In this document: positions 37,479 through 45,840 of the stretch, piece after piece
Numbering within the stretch: the stretch's first letter is position 1
How the letters are laid out: each line of letters begins with the position of its first letter
Assembly (NCBI RefSeq): GCF_900055185.1
Contig: NZ_FIZX01000002.1
Coordinates: forward strand, 686,586 to 750,585
DNA: 64,000 nucleotides
From: Grimontia celer
GTDB lineage: Bacteria; Pseudomonadota; Gammaproteobacteria; Enterobacterales; Vibrionaceae
Reading direction: 5' to 3'
Program-made: the position numbers and the translations under genes
Notes under the pieces: generated by a model
Seen by the model: only the letters and a program-made list of their open reading frames with translations
The model's database searches: none
Told to the model about the DNA's origin: nothing

Positions 37479-39527
37479 TTAGCCCTCCTGACGCTCGACC
37501 AGAGTCATGATGTCGTACACCGCGACGGTCTCGTCATTCTGGTTGCGTACCAACACGTCCCACACCACCACACCCGTTGCGCGTTCCTCATCTGGGCGTC
37601 GGGTTTTCTTGATCTTCTGCTTCACGGTAATGTCAGCCTGAATGGTGTCGCCAATCGCGACTGGAGCAATAAAGCGCAGATTCTCTAAGCCGTAGTTGGC
37701 AAGTACCGGCCCTGGCGCGGGATCGACAAACAAGCCTGCGGCTGCTGAAAGCACGAAGTAACCGTGAGCCACGCGCTGACCAAACAGTGAATCTTTAGCG
37801 GCAATCTCATCGAAGTGGGCATAGAAATGATCGCCAGACAAACAACCAAAATTCACGATGTCAGCTTCAGTGACCGTGCGTCTGTGCGTGGTCAGACTTT
37901 CACCAATTTGCAGTTCATCAAAGTACTTACGGAAAGGGTGTACTGGCGTTCGGGTTTTCTCAGCGCCTGCGGTGTACTCGCGGGTAATCGCGGTCAGCAT
38001 GGTGGGTGAACCCTGCAACGCGGTACGCTGCATATAGTGTTTGATGGCACGGACGCCACCTAACTCTTCACCGCCACCAGCGCGTCCGGGACCACCGTGA
38101 ACCAGCGGTGCGAGCGGGGAGCCATGTCCGGTTGAGGATTTGGCATTGTCACGGTTCAGGATCAGCATACGGCCATGGTAGGCCGCTGCTTTCAGCACAA
38201 GCTCTGAGGCTTCTGACGCATCGTTGGTCACCACTGAACCGACCAGACTGCCTTTACCCAGAGCAGCGATAGCAACCGCTTGGGACACGTCGTCATAGGG
38301 CAACAGTGTACAAACAGGACCAAATGCTTCGACGCTATGGACAGAGCCCTCTTCGGTTGGGGCTTTAGAAAGCAATACGGTCGGCGGATAAAATGCGTCT
38401 TGAGAACAGTGATCACCGACAAGTTCCAACACCGCGTCGTTACCGCCCAAAAGCACATCACTTTGCTCGCAAAGTGTGCTGACCTGAGCCGCCACATCGT
38501 CCCGCTGGCCTTTGCCAATCAGAGGACCCATTTTGACGCCTTCAATAGAAGGGTCGCCCATCGCCACGCGGGCAAGCCGTGCTTTTAGCGCTTCGCTGAC
38601 CGCATCGACTTTAGAGCGTGGCACTAGAGCACGACGGATGGCGGTGCATTTCTGGCCCGCCTTGACCATCATTTCCCTTGCGACTTCTTTGATGAAAAGT
38701 TCGAACTCTGGATCGTCTTCACTCACCGTTTCCCCAAGAATGCAGCAGTTCAGCGAGTCTGCTTCCATATTGAATGGAATGCTGTGGGCAACGATATTCG
38801 GATGCACTTTAAGCATCTGGCCGGTAGAAGCTGAGCCTGTGAAAGTCACGCTGTCCTGTTCGCCCAGTTGATCCAGCAGATCGCCCACGCTTCCGCAAAT
38901 AAGCTGGAGAGAGCCGTCAGGAAGAAGACCGCTTTCGACCATATCCTCGACCATGGCTTGCGTCAGGTAAGCCGATTGTGTGGCGGGTTTAACAATCACG
39001 GGCACGCCTGCGATCAAGCTAGGAGCAATTTTTTCCAGCATGCCCCAGCAAGGGAAGTTAAAGGCATTGATGTGAACTGAAACGCCGGGTTTTGGTGTGA
39101 GAATGTGCTGGCCAACAAATGAACCATCTGCAGATAGTGGCAGGGCTTTGTCCTCAACGATGAAAGGCTCATTGCCCAGTTCGCGGCGGGCAATACTTGA
39201 GTAGCTCAGCATGGTGCCAAGGCCACCTTCAATATCAACCCAGCTATCGGCTTTGGTTGCGCCTGTCCATTGAGAGATATCGTAAAAGCGCTTTTTATTA
39301 TCCAGCAACTTCAGACCCAGTGCTTTTAGCATTTCTGCTCGCTCATGAATGGTCATCGCACGCAGCGCAGGGCCGCCTACTTCACGGCCAAATCGCACTA
39401 CTTTCGCAAAATCAATGCCGTCAGAGCAGACAGAACAAATCGGCTCTCCCGTGATGGCATTGGCAACAGAAACCCCTTCTGTAGCTCCTTCATGCCATGT
39501 GCCGTAAACAAAACTTTTTGCCTTCAT
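37479..39527 (-). CDS. paaZ: Oxepin-CoA hydrolase / 3-oxo-5,6-dehydrosuberyl-CoA semialdehyde dehydrogenase
   Basis: Bifunctional ring-opening enzyme of 682 residues (E. coli PaaZ is 681). An aldehyde dehydrogenase domain spans about residues 1-520, with the catalytic cysteine in [19 protein letters not shown] MaoC-type hydratase domain follows at the C-terminus ([36 protein letters not shown]). ATG 39527 ([14 protein letters not shown]) has an AAGGACA site; an in-frame codon 22 residues earlier would add an Arg-rich tail. First gene of the minus-strand paa operon, divergent from paaK. Confidence 0.96.
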   Translation of the reverse strand: MKAKSFVYGTWHEGATEGVSVANAITGEPICSVCSDGIDFAKVVRFGREVGGPALRAMTIHERAEMLKALGLKLLDNKKRFYDISQWTGATKADSWVDIEGGLGTMLSYSSIARRELGNEPFIVEDKALPLSADGSFVGQHILTPKPGVSVHINAFNFPCWGMLEKIAPSLIAGVPVIVKPATQSAYLTQAMVEDMVESGLLPDGSLQLICGSVGDLLDQLGEQDSVTFTGSASTGQMLKVHPNIVAHSIPFNMEADSLNCCILGETVSEDDPEFELFIKEVAREMMVKAGQKCTAIRRALVPRSKVDAVSEALKARLARVAMGDPSIEGVKMGPLIGKGQRDDVAAQVSTLCEQSDVLLGGNDAVLELVGDHCSQDAFYPPTVLLSKAPTEEGSVHSVEAFGPVCTLLPYDDVSQAVAIAALGKGSLVGSVVTNDASEASELVLKAAAYHGRMLILNRDNAKSSTGHGSPLAPLVHGGPGRAGGGEELGGVRAIKHYMQRTALQGSPTMLTAITREYTAGAEKTRTPVHPFRKYFDELQIGESLTTHRRTVTEADIVNFGCLSGDHFYAHFDEIAAKDSLFGQRVAHGYFVLSAAAGLFVDPAPGPVLANYGLENLRFIAPVAIGDTIQADITVKQKIKKTRRPDEERATGVVVWDVLVRNQNDETVAVYDIMTLVERQEG

Positions 39528-39636
39528 GTCACGTGTCCTTCTACGTGTTCGCATTTGCGTTCGACCCAAATCAATCCCTGCGAAAGCGGTCAATTGTTGT
39601 CGAGGTTTAATAAAAATGTTTATGAATGGTTAAATT

Positions 39637-39682
39637 TTATGATACACAATAAATGTAAATGATCAATAATGTGTAACATGAA
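39637..39682. promoter_or_regulatory. Divergent paaZ/paaK promoter with candidate PaaX operator pair
   Basis: TTTATGATACACA (39636-39648) is an inverted form of TGTGTAACATGAA (39670-39682) with a few changes, so the two form an imperfect inverted pair. The exact 13-mer TGTGTAACATGAA recurs at 41136-41148 before paaX. Position and recurrence suggest the PaaX binding site. The motif is not the E. coli PaaX box as I remember it. Confidence 0.5.
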
Positions 39683-39770
39683 TAAATAATCGAATTGGCG
39701 ACTACGCTTTAAGAGGTGAACCTTGAAAAGCGATGGAGCTGGAAGTAAAGCCTTGAAAGGAGAGAGCAAG

Positions 39771-41057
39771 ATGAGCAGTAAGGTAGGGATGCACGCGATT
39801 GAAAATGCCAGCATTGATGAGTTACGCGGACTTCAGCTATCACGTCTTAAAAACACGTTGAACCACGTCTATGAAAACTCGCCGGTTTATCGCGAGAAAT
39901 TCAAGGCCCATGGTGTCCATCCAGACGATTTGAAAACACTGTCTGACCTCAGTAAGTTCCCTATGACCACAAAAGCTGACCTTCGCGATAACTATCCATT
40001 CGGCATGTTCTGTACGCCAATGGAGCAGGTGGTTCGCGTTCACGCTTCAAGTGGTACGACGGGCAAACCGACGGTGGTGGGATACACACAAAACGACGTA
40101 GATATGTGGGCGGATGTGGTTGCCCGTTCTATTTACGCAGCGGGTGGCAGACCCAAAGACAAAGTGCATATTTCATACGGCTATGGACTTTTTACGGGTG
40201 GTCTAGGTGCCCACTATGGTGCGGAAAGGTTAGGTTGTACTGTGATTCCAATGAGTGGCGGCCAAACCCAGAAGCAAGTTCAGCTGATTCGGGATTTTGA
40301 CCCAGACATCATTATGGTGACGCCTTCTTATATGCTTAACATCGCGGATGAAATGGCGAGGCAGGGTATGGACCCAGAAAAACTTGCCCTGCGGGTAGGT
40401 ATTTTTGGTGCAGAGCCCTGGACAGAAGCCATGCGTGAAGAGATGCAACGTCGCTTGTCGATGGATGCGGTAGACATTTATGGTTTATCTGAAGTGATTG
40501 GCCCAGGTGTGGCGCAGGAATGTGTGGAATCAAAAGATGGCCCAACCATTTGGGAAGACCATTTCTATCCGGAAATTATCGACCCATTAACCGGCGAAGT
40601 ATTACCAGATGGCGAGGAAGGGGAGTTGGTATTTACCAGTCTCACCAAAGAAGCGATGCCCATTATCCGCTATCGTACCCGTGATTTGACCCGCCTTCTG
40701 CCCGGCACATCGCGCACCATGCGCCGAATGGGGAAAATCACCGGTCGCAGCGATGACATGCTGATTATTAGAGGTGTGAATGTTTTCCCCACCCAGATAG
40801 AAGAACAAATTTGTAATACCCGTGGCCTGGCACCCCATTACCTGATTGAGCTGTTTAAGCAGGGCAATATGGACTGCGTGACAATAAGGGTGGAACAGCA
40901 ACCTGAAGTTCATGGTTCTCAGTTAAATGGTTTGGCGAATGAGCTGGCAGGCAAAGTGAAAACCTTTATTGGCATTTCATCCAAAGTGGAAGTTGTGCCA
41001 GCCGGCGTGTTGCCGCGTTCAGAGGGTAAGGCCAAGCGAGTGCTCGATAAGCGATAG
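39771..41057 (+). CDS. paaK: Phenylacetate-CoA ligase
   Basis: Activates phenylacetate to phenylacetyl-CoA with ATP, the entry step and source of the PaaX inducer. It has 428 residues (E. coli PaaK 437). The ATP-binding loop SSGTTGKPTVVGYTQND, the GLSEVIGPGVAQECVESKDG block and the C-terminal KITGRSDDMLIIRGVNVFPT block are typical. ATG 39771 has AAAGGAG about 8 bases upstream; a TTG 16 codons earlier is rejected. First of the plus-strand paaK-X-Y row. Confidence 0.96.
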   Translation: MSSKVGMHAIENASIDELRGLQLSRLKNTLNHVYENSPVYREKFKAHGVHPDDLKTLSDLSKFPMTTKADLRDNYPFGMFCTPMEQVVRVHASSGTTGKPTVVGYTQNDVDMWADVVARSIYAAGGRPKDKVHISYGYGLFTGGLGAHYGAERLGCTVIPMSGGQTQKQVQLIRDFDPDIIMVTPSYMLNIADEMARQGMDPEKLALRVGIFGAEPWTEAMREEMQRRLSMDAVDIYGLSEVIGPGVAQECVESKDGPTIWEDHFYPEIIDPLTGEVLPDGEEGELVFTSLTKEAMPIIRYRTRDLTRLLPGTSRTMRRMGKITGRSDDMLIIRGVNVFPTQIEEQICNTRGLAPHYLIELFKQGNMDCVTIRVEQQPEVHGSQLNGLANELAGKVKTFIGISSKVEVVPAGVLPRSEGKAKRVLDKR

Positions 41058-41135
41058 AAGCGTTAGCAGAGAATCGATGCAAGAACGCGACAGACCCTAA
41101 TTAACAGATTCATATTTTTGCTGTTTTGTTGTGAT

Positions 41136-41148
41136 TGTGTAACATGAA
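41136..41148. promoter_or_regulatory. Candidate PaaX operator before paaX
   Basis: Exact copy of the 13-mer TGTGTAACATGAA found before paaK, located 57 bases upstream of the paaX start. Suggests autoregulation of paaX. Confidence 0.5.
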
Positions 41149-41204
41149 GAAAAGTGCCGTTAAGGTACAAAATAACAAAGCGCTATGTTTATGGATAACA
41201 ACGT

Positions 41205-42134
41205 ATGAACCAAAAATTAGGGAAGCTGCTTTCTGACATTCTCGCCGCTGACTCGGTCAGCGGCACCTCGCTCATCATGACGGTCTTTGGTGACATTCTT
41301 GCCCGTCGCGGTGGCTCAATCAGTCTTTCCAGCCTGATTGAGCTGTTAAGTGTGTTCAATGTGTCTGACCGATTTGTCAGAACTTCGGTGTTTCGTTTGG
41401 TCAAAGATGGCTGGCTGACGGCTGAACGCAGTGGTCGATACAGTTTCTATCACGTGACTGAAGAAGCGATGGACCGATTCACGGCAGCTGAAGAGCGGAT
41501 ATACAGTGCACATGATGCTGAGTGGAACCGCCAGTGGCAGATGATAGCGTTGCCCTCACTCAGTGGCAGTGAGTTGATGGAGGCAAGAAAGCAACTGGAG
41601 TCGGCAGGTTACGCAATTCTTTCGACCTCCGTCATGCTGTATCCGCGCGCAGACAAAGATGCGACACGACAGCTGTTGAGCAAACATGAGCTGAACGATA
41701 AAGCGCTGGTGTTCGAAGCCGCCTCTTGTGACCTTTCGGAAGGTAACGAAGCCAACTTGAAATCGCTGGTGGCAAAGCTGTGGCAACTGGAAGAAGTGGA
41801 AGACAGGTTTCATACCCTACTCAGCCAATTCAGGCCAGTTCTGTCGTTGCTGGAAAACGGTGACCAATTGGAGCCTGCACAAGCCTTTCAAGTGCGCACA
41901 CTGCTGATCCACATCTATCGTCGTGCGCTATTGAAATACCCGCCATTACCCGAAGAGTTATTGCCGGGAAACTGGCCAGGTAAAGCGGCGAGGACATTGA
42001 CACACAATATCTATAATCTGGTGGCGTATCCGGCCGAGCAACACGTCGATGCTGTTGCCCGCGCGGCGGATGGGCCTCTTCCAAAAGCAGATAAACAGTT
42101 CTGTGAACGCTTTGGAGGCATCACGCTGAACTGA
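41205..42134 (+). CDS. paaX: Phenylacetate-responsive repressor PaaX
   Basis: GntR-like repressor of 309 residues that binds paa promoters until phenylacetyl-CoA releases it. The N-terminal winged helix (SGTSLIMTVFGDILARRGGS, then SLIELLSVFNVSDRFVRTSV, FRLVKDGWLTAERSGRYSFY) and the C-terminal PaaX domain match the family and its usual length of about 310. It follows paaK by 147 bases with its own candidate promoter, and precedes paaY by 24 bases. Confidence 0.95.
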   Translation: MNQKLGKLLSDILAADSVSGTSLIMTVFGDILARRGGSISLSSLIELLSVFNVSDRFVRTSVFRLVKDGWLTAERSGRYSFYHVTEEAMDRFTAAEERIYSAHDAEWNRQWQMIALPSLSGSELMEARKQLESAGYAILSTSVMLYPRADKDATRQLLSKHELNDKALVFEAASCDLSEGNEANLKSLVAKLWQLEEVEDRFHTLLSQFRPVLSLLENGDQLEPAQAFQVRTLLIHIYRRALLKYPPLPEELLPGNWPGKAARTLTHNIYNLVAYPAEQHVDAVARAADGPLPKADKQFCERFGGITLN

Positions 42135-42158
42135 CACTAAACAGACTAAGGAGTAGTC

Positions 42159-42755
42159 ATGCCCTGTTATGCATTGGACGGTATTTCGCCTGTGGTAGAA
42201 GAGGGTGCTTATGTTCACCCGGAAGCGGTTTTAATCGGTGATGTCATTGTAGAGCGGGGCAGCTATATTGCGCCTTTTGCCAGCTTACGGGGCGATTTTG
42301 GCCGGATACACATCAAAGCCAACGCCAATGTGCAAGACAACTGCGTGATTCACGCCTTCCCCGGTATCGATGTCGTGGTTCATGAGCGCGGTCATATCGG
42401 ACATAGCGCCATATTACACGGCTGTATTATTGAAGAAGGCGCACTAATTGGCATGAATACCGTGGTCATGGACGGCGCGGTGGTTGGTGCTCATAGTATC
42501 GTCGCCGCTCACTCCCTTGTGGCCTCCCAACAACATATCCCCTCAAAAATGCTCGCACTTGGCAGCCCTGCCAAAGTCATTCGTGAACTGAGAGAAGAAG
42601 AAGTGACATGGAAGAGTCTAGGCACGGATGGCTATATAGAACTCACCGAACGTTGCCTTGCGACTATGCAGCAAGTCGAGCCGTTAAAAACGGTTGAAGC
42701 AGACCGAAAGCGGATGGTGATTGATGAAAGCATCAAGCCGAAGTTTGCGGATTAG
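42159..42755 (+). CDS. paaY: PaaY, hexapeptide-repeat thioesterase/carbonic-anhydrase-like protein
   Basis: Left-handed beta-helix protein of 198 residues, member of the gamma carbonic anhydrase-like group. Repeats are visible (VHPEAVLIGDVIVERGSYIA, then HIKANANVQDNCVIHAFPGI), with metal-ligand histidines in HERGHIGHSAILHGCIIEEG. Family members hydrolyse phenylacetyl-type CoA thioesters and are linked to paa control. AAGGAG precedes the ATG. It is the last gene of paaK-X-Y. Confidence 0.93.
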   Translation: MPCYALDGISPVVEEGAYVHPEAVLIGDVIVERGSYIAPFASLRGDFGRIHIKANANVQDNCVIHAFPGIDVVVHERGHIGHSAILHGCIIEEGALIGMNTVVMDGAVVGAHSIVAAHSLVASQQHIPSKMLALGSPAKVIRELREEEVTWKSLGTDGYIELTERCLATMQQVEPLKTVEADRKRMVIDESIKPKFAD

Positions 42756-42787
42756 AGTTTCTATGACTGGAAACGAATCGTTATTGT

Positions 42788-42837
42788 TATTAAAAGACAA
42801 AGTGTCGTGTTTGATTCCGACATTTTGTCTTTTAATA
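42788..42837 (+). terminator. Long hairpin terminator after paaY
   Basis: Arms at 42788-42807 and 42818-42837 match at 19 of 20 positions (TATTAAAAGACAAA... / ...TTTTGTCTTTTAATA). The AT-rich outer part makes it a terminator in both directions. The first integron cassette begins 5 bases after its end. Confidence 0.8.
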
Positions 42838-42927
42838 CACTGTTAGCTTTCTTAAAAATGTCTGGAGTGAGTTTGTGAAAGTGATAACATCCGACGTAGG
42901 AAAATTTCATAGAACAAAGGCTAAACT

Positions 42928-43281
42928 GTGGTTGAACAAAATGTTACATATCCACTAAAAGTATCTACGTCAGGCTATACGGTTGTTGCGTCAGGTGTTG
43001 TCCATGTGACAGGAACAGAAGTTAAGTTTGATTTGGCAAACCTAGTGATTAAATACCGATTTATTTCTGATAGTGAAGATACCAAGTTTACCGCGGATGT
43101 GGTGAATGGAGAGTTGATCATTAACCTACATAACTTTTCAAACTCTTTGGGTGAGGGAAAGCTTGAACCAGTAGAAATAGGCACTCTTGGTGGGAAGCGT
43201 TTGTTTGCCACATGGTTTGTAAATACAGTGCAAGGAAATTTGAGGCAGTTTGGCTATACCTTTATGGTTTTGGAGGGGTAA
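42928..43281 (+). CDS. Cassette 1 protein A, hypothetical (possibly DUF6864-like)
   Basis: Protein of 117 residues, GTG start with AAAGG 8 bases upstream. Beta-rich pattern (YTVVASGVVHVTGTEVKFDL) and the block NLHNFSNSLGEGKLEPVEIG recall DUF6864-type proteins seen in Vibrio cassettes; this is a memory match and not firm. No signal peptide or catalytic motif. Its stop codon overlaps the next start by one base (TAATG), so the two are translationally coupled and probably act together. Function unknown. Confidence 0.7.
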   Translation: MVEQNVTYPLKVSTSGYTVVASGVVHVTGTEVKFDLANLVIKYRFISDSEDTKFTADVVNGELIINLHNFSNSLGEGKLEPVEIGTLGGKRLFATWFVNTVQGNLRQFGYTFMVLEG

Positions 43282-43604
43282 TGGACGGACAGATTAAGTT
43301 GCCTAGCCAAGATACAGATACCTCTACTAGTAATGCACAAGCTGGTAGTCTGACTGACAAACCAATCGCAGGAAAAATAGCTGATCATATAGGTACAGGA
43401 AAAAATGCTAAAGATTCCTTTATCTGGATGACTATTACATGGAGCTTTTATGTTGCGACCGGAATTAGTATTTTGTTATTTGCTCGTTCGTTTTTTGAGG
43501 TTGCCAGTGGTGAGAGCTTACTTGATTCATTAGTTCAGATTTGGAGTGTATTTGTTCCTATAATTACCCTCGCTCTAGGTTATGCCTTTGGTAAAGGTGA
43601 GTAA
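43281..43604 (+). CDS. Cassette 1 protein B, small membrane protein
   Basis: Protein of 107 residues with a polar, Thr/Ser/Gln-rich N-terminal 45 residues and two membrane segments near 47-68 (MTITWSFYVATGISILLFA) and 85-105 (IWSVFVPIITLALGYAFGKG). GGAGGGG directly precedes the start, inside the end of the upstream gene. It shares one base with that gene. A soluble partner plus a small membrane protein is a layout seen in toxin or defence pairs, but nothing here proves that. Confidence 0.7.
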   Translation: MDGQIKLPSQDTDTSTSNAQAGSLTDKPIAGKIADHIGTGKNAKDSFIWMTITWSFYVATGISILLFARSFFEVASGESLLDSLVQIWSVFVPIITLALGYAFGKGE

Positions 43605-43607
43605 TAA

Positions 43608-43733
43608 AGCTAACAAACTGTTTAAGAGTGATTCGCAACGCGTGGCATTTTTACTATGCGTTGTGTTTGGTGTTTAAGGTGGTATGCAGCGGCTTCGGTA
43701 ATGCGTTGCTCACACCTTAACAGGGCGTTAACT
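43608..43733 (+). repeat. attC site 1 (VCR-like)
   Basis: 126-base imperfect palindrome. Inverse core AGCTAAC at 43608-43614, core GTTAACT at 43727-43733. Inner arms CGCAACGCG and GCGTTG pair, and outer arms CTGTTTAAG / CTTAACAG pair. Resembles Vibrio superintegron repeats in length and in the TTTAAGAGTGAT and GCGTTGCTCACACCTTAA stretches shared with site 2. Confidence 0.88.
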
Positions 43734-43793
43734 TTCTCCATTCAACTAAGGTGTGATAGATTAGGAAGAGTATTAATAAAATAAGGATTCCTA

Positions 43794-44453
43794 GTGGAAC
43801 TTAACTCTATTCTTCCTGAACTATATTCAGAACTTAGAGAAGATTATAGCCCTTCGTGGTATAAGCTTTCATTACCTTCAGGTTTGCTGCCGTCAGATTA
43901 TTTAAAGTTTTCCAATAGAGATATAGAGTCAAATGATGAGCCAAGATGTCTTGTAAACGCTTTATCAAATGCGAAACGTGCTCTTCATTATCAAGTGGAA
44001 ATTCTGACAGATGCATTTGGTATAGAGCACTTACCAAAACAGGGTAAGAATATTAATTTTCCTACTAGATTACGCTTCTTTGATAAGTGTGGGATTGTTA
44101 GCCCTAGAATATTGTCCAAATTAAACAAGGTACGTAATGCTGTTGAACATGATTATTACATACCGACTAGGAATGAAGTTGAAGATTATATCGATGTTGT
44201 TGAGTTGTTTTTAGCAGCAACAGAGCGCTTCTTCTACCAGTTTCCAAGCGATGTTGAATTTTTGTGCGATAAAATCCATGAATCTGCTCCAGAAATTTCT
44301 TTTGTTGAGTTTTTTCCTGATAAAGGAATCATCCAATTCAGGGGGCGTTACGAAGTAATTGGTGACAAGGGATATTGGCAATTATTTGATATATCGATGA
44401 AGGACGAAAATTTTTTCCCTTGGTTGAGGTATATAATCAGTAACTGTAAATAG
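43794..44453 (+). CDS. Cassette 2 protein with HEPN-type motif
   Basis: Protein of 219 residues, GTG start with ATAAGGAT upstream. Helical middle region (CLVNALSNAKRALHYQVEIL, then RILSKLNKVRNAVEHDYYIP) carries the HEPN R-x4-H motif as R114-NAVE-H119. HEPN proteins are often metal-independent RNases in toxin-antitoxin and anti-phage systems. The C-terminal 60 residues are beta-rich (IIQFRGRYEVIGDKGYWQLF) and unrecognised. It is the only gene of its cassette, so any antitoxin would have to be internal or elsewhere. Base composition is more AT-rich than the paa genes. Confidence 0.72.
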   Translation: MELNSILPELYSELREDYSPSWYKLSLPSGLLPSDYLKFSNRDIESNDEPRCLVNALSNAKRALHYQVEILTDAFGIEHLPKQGKNINFPTRLRFFDKCGIVSPRILSKLNKVRNAVEHDYYIPTRNEVEDYIDVVELFLAATERFFYQFPSDVEFLCDKIHESAPEISFVEFFPDKGIIQFRGRYEVIGDKGYWQLFDISMKDENFFPWLRYIISNCK

Positions 44454-44456
44454 AAA

Positions 44457-44581
44457 AGTTAAAGCATTTAAGAGTGATCCCCAACGCTTGGCATTTTTCA
44501 TTCCATCGTTGGGTTTTGTGTCTATGGTGGTGTGGTTAAGTCTCATAGTAGCGTTGCTCACACCTTAATTCGGCGTTAGCT
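44457..44581 (+). repeat. attC site 2 (VCR-like)
   Basis: 125-base imperfect palindrome. Inverse core AGTTAAA at 44457-44463, core GTTAGCT at 44575-44581. Inner CCAACGC / GCGTTG arms and outer TTTAAGAGTG / CTCACACCTTAA arms correspond to those of site 1. Confidence 0.88.
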
Positions 44582-44595
44582 TAATAAGAGGGAAC

Positions 44596-45219
44596 ATGGC
44601 AGAAATTACAGTTGAAGAGTATTCGTTGAAAGAAGCGATTACATCGTTAAGAGTGCTAGAGTCTCGAATAGAAAAGTATTCAGTGTCTGCTTTTTTGTTT
44701 TTCTCTTTGGCATCACTTGTTGCCCTAACTAACAAGAATATCGAGATCAATGGCTTAGTTCTTGAGGCATCAATGGCTTTGGTAACTATGTTTGTCATTG
44801 GCGTTTTTTGTTTCGTATGTAGAACGCTCAGCTTCCTAGGGACTCAAGTTTATATTGAAAAAATTAAAGAACTACATGTGGCTGTATACCCTGAGGACAA
44901 AGGTAAACACTTAAATAGCATATGGAGTTTTAGTCCTTTATCCACACTAGCATTATTCACTTTAATCAAAGCAGCGGGTGGTGCGGGGCATATCATTAAA
45001 CCAATTATGGCAATTGGATTTCTATCACCTGTGGTTTTTTCATTAGTTAAAATACTAAAGGCAGGGTATCTAAGTAACCTAATTCAGCTTGAACCTATGG
45101 CTGTTATTTTTTTCTTGTCGTGGATCTTACTGACAGCTTCATTCTTACTTGAAAGTTACATCCTGAAGGGCAGCTTTGCTATAAGAACTAAAACAGCCCT
45201 AGATTCGATGGTGTGGTAG
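44596..45219 (+). CDS. Membrane protein after attC2 (third cassette remnant or neighbour)
   Basis: Protein of 207 residues with four or five membrane segments (about 30-48, 56-77, 115-130, 135-155, 168-190). N-terminal 28 residues are polar and helical. GAGGGAAC precedes the ATG. It starts 20 bases after the core of attC2, exactly where a cassette gene would lie. I cannot find a matching attC downstream, so it is either the end cassette with its attC lost or a resident gene. No family recognised. Confidence 0.65.
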   Translation: MAEITVEEYSLKEAITSLRVLESRIEKYSVSAFLFFSLASLVALTNKNIEINGLVLEASMALVTMFVIGVFCFVCRTLSFLGTQVYIEKIKELHVAVYPEDKGKHLNSIWSFSPLSTLALFTLIKAAGGAGHIIKPIMAIGFLSPVVFSLVKILKAGYLSNLIQLEPMAVIFFLSWILLTASFLLESYILKGSFAIRTKTALDSMVW

Positions 45220-45456
45220 AAATGCAGTTAACACATATGAGTCCCTCTCCGCTGAATAGGCAATAGCCTTCTTTTGGCTGCGTTAGCAGCCAATCCTCTA
45301 TAACAAAACCATCTACTTCATAGTGTCCTCTTGCCACTAAGTCGCAACTTAACCCTCTCATCAATCGCGACTTGGTATGATTATCAGTTTTGAATCGAAA
45401 CAAAATTTGTAAAATACGTATTATGTATTTTTATGCTGTTACCAAGGAGGGCCATC

Positions 45457-45792
45457 ATGATTTTGTATTTGCTTAAGCGAGACTTTAACGACGGTGGGAA
45501 AAAGTACTTCTGCCCTTACTGTATGCGGGTTGAAGGATTGATGGCGATGTTTCCAGAAATCCGCCATAACGTAGAAGTTAGGTATGTCGACTTCCAGAAG
45601 CCACGTGGCGATCTCCCGGTATTTTTGGGGGAGACAAATCAAGTTTGTCCAAATTTGGTCTTAAATGAAGGCGACCAGTTTGGGTCGGAGAAGTTCTCGG
45701 TGTCAGCACATACGGGTATGCGTCATATTGATAAGACCGATGACATTATCCAGTACTTTATCGAACGTTTTGACCTGCCTGAAAAGCACTAA
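45457..45792 (+). CDS. DUF3088 family thioredoxin-fold protein
   Basis: Protein of 111 residues with a glutaredoxin-like CPYC at residues 19-22 (KYFCPYCMRVEGLMAMFPEI) and a thioredoxin-like layout (VEVRYVDFQKPRGDLPVFLG, NQVCPNLVLNEG). This matches DUF3088 as I recall it. A redox or thiol-transfer role is plausible but not shown. An AAGGAGGGCC site precedes the ATG at 45457; a codon eight residues earlier overlaps that site. Monocistronic and convergent with the NTF2-like gene. Confidence 0.78.
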   Translation: MILYLLKRDFNDGGKKYFCPYCMRVEGLMAMFPEIRHNVEVRYVDFQKPRGDLPVFLGETNQVCPNLVLNEGDQFGSEKFSVSAHTGMRHIDKTDDIIQYFIERFDLPEKH

Positions 45793-45840
45793 TGGTTCAA
45801 CAACAAGAGCCGCCTTATTATCCGGCGGCTCTTCGGTTTC

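Larger units (their letters stand above)
42843..44575 (+). mobile_element. Two integron gene cassettes without integrase (CALIN-like array)
   Basis: Cassette 1 runs 42843-43727 and cassette 2 runs 43728-44575. Each begins at the T after G in a GTTA-type core site (GTTAGCT 42842, GTTAACT 43727, GTTAGCT 44575) and ends in an attC of about 125 bases. The inverse core of each attC matches its own cassette start: AGCTAAC at 43608 mirrors GTTAGCT, and AGTTAAA at 44457 mirrors GTTAACT with one change. That is the expected geometry of a circularised cassette. No intI gene is in the window. Insertion point is 5 bases past the paaY terminator, as in insertion at a secondary GTT site. Confidence 0.85.

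Noticed and set aside
42788-42837. An attC site ahead of cassette 1
   Set aside because: The hairpin is a near-perfect simple palindrome of 50 bases without core or inner-box layout; it is better read as the paaY terminator.
45232-45290. Possible short attC after the third cassette-like gene
   Set aside because: AGTTAAC and GCGTTAGC occur at suitable distance, but the arms between them do not pair and the AGTTAAC does not mirror the cassette start GTTAGCT.
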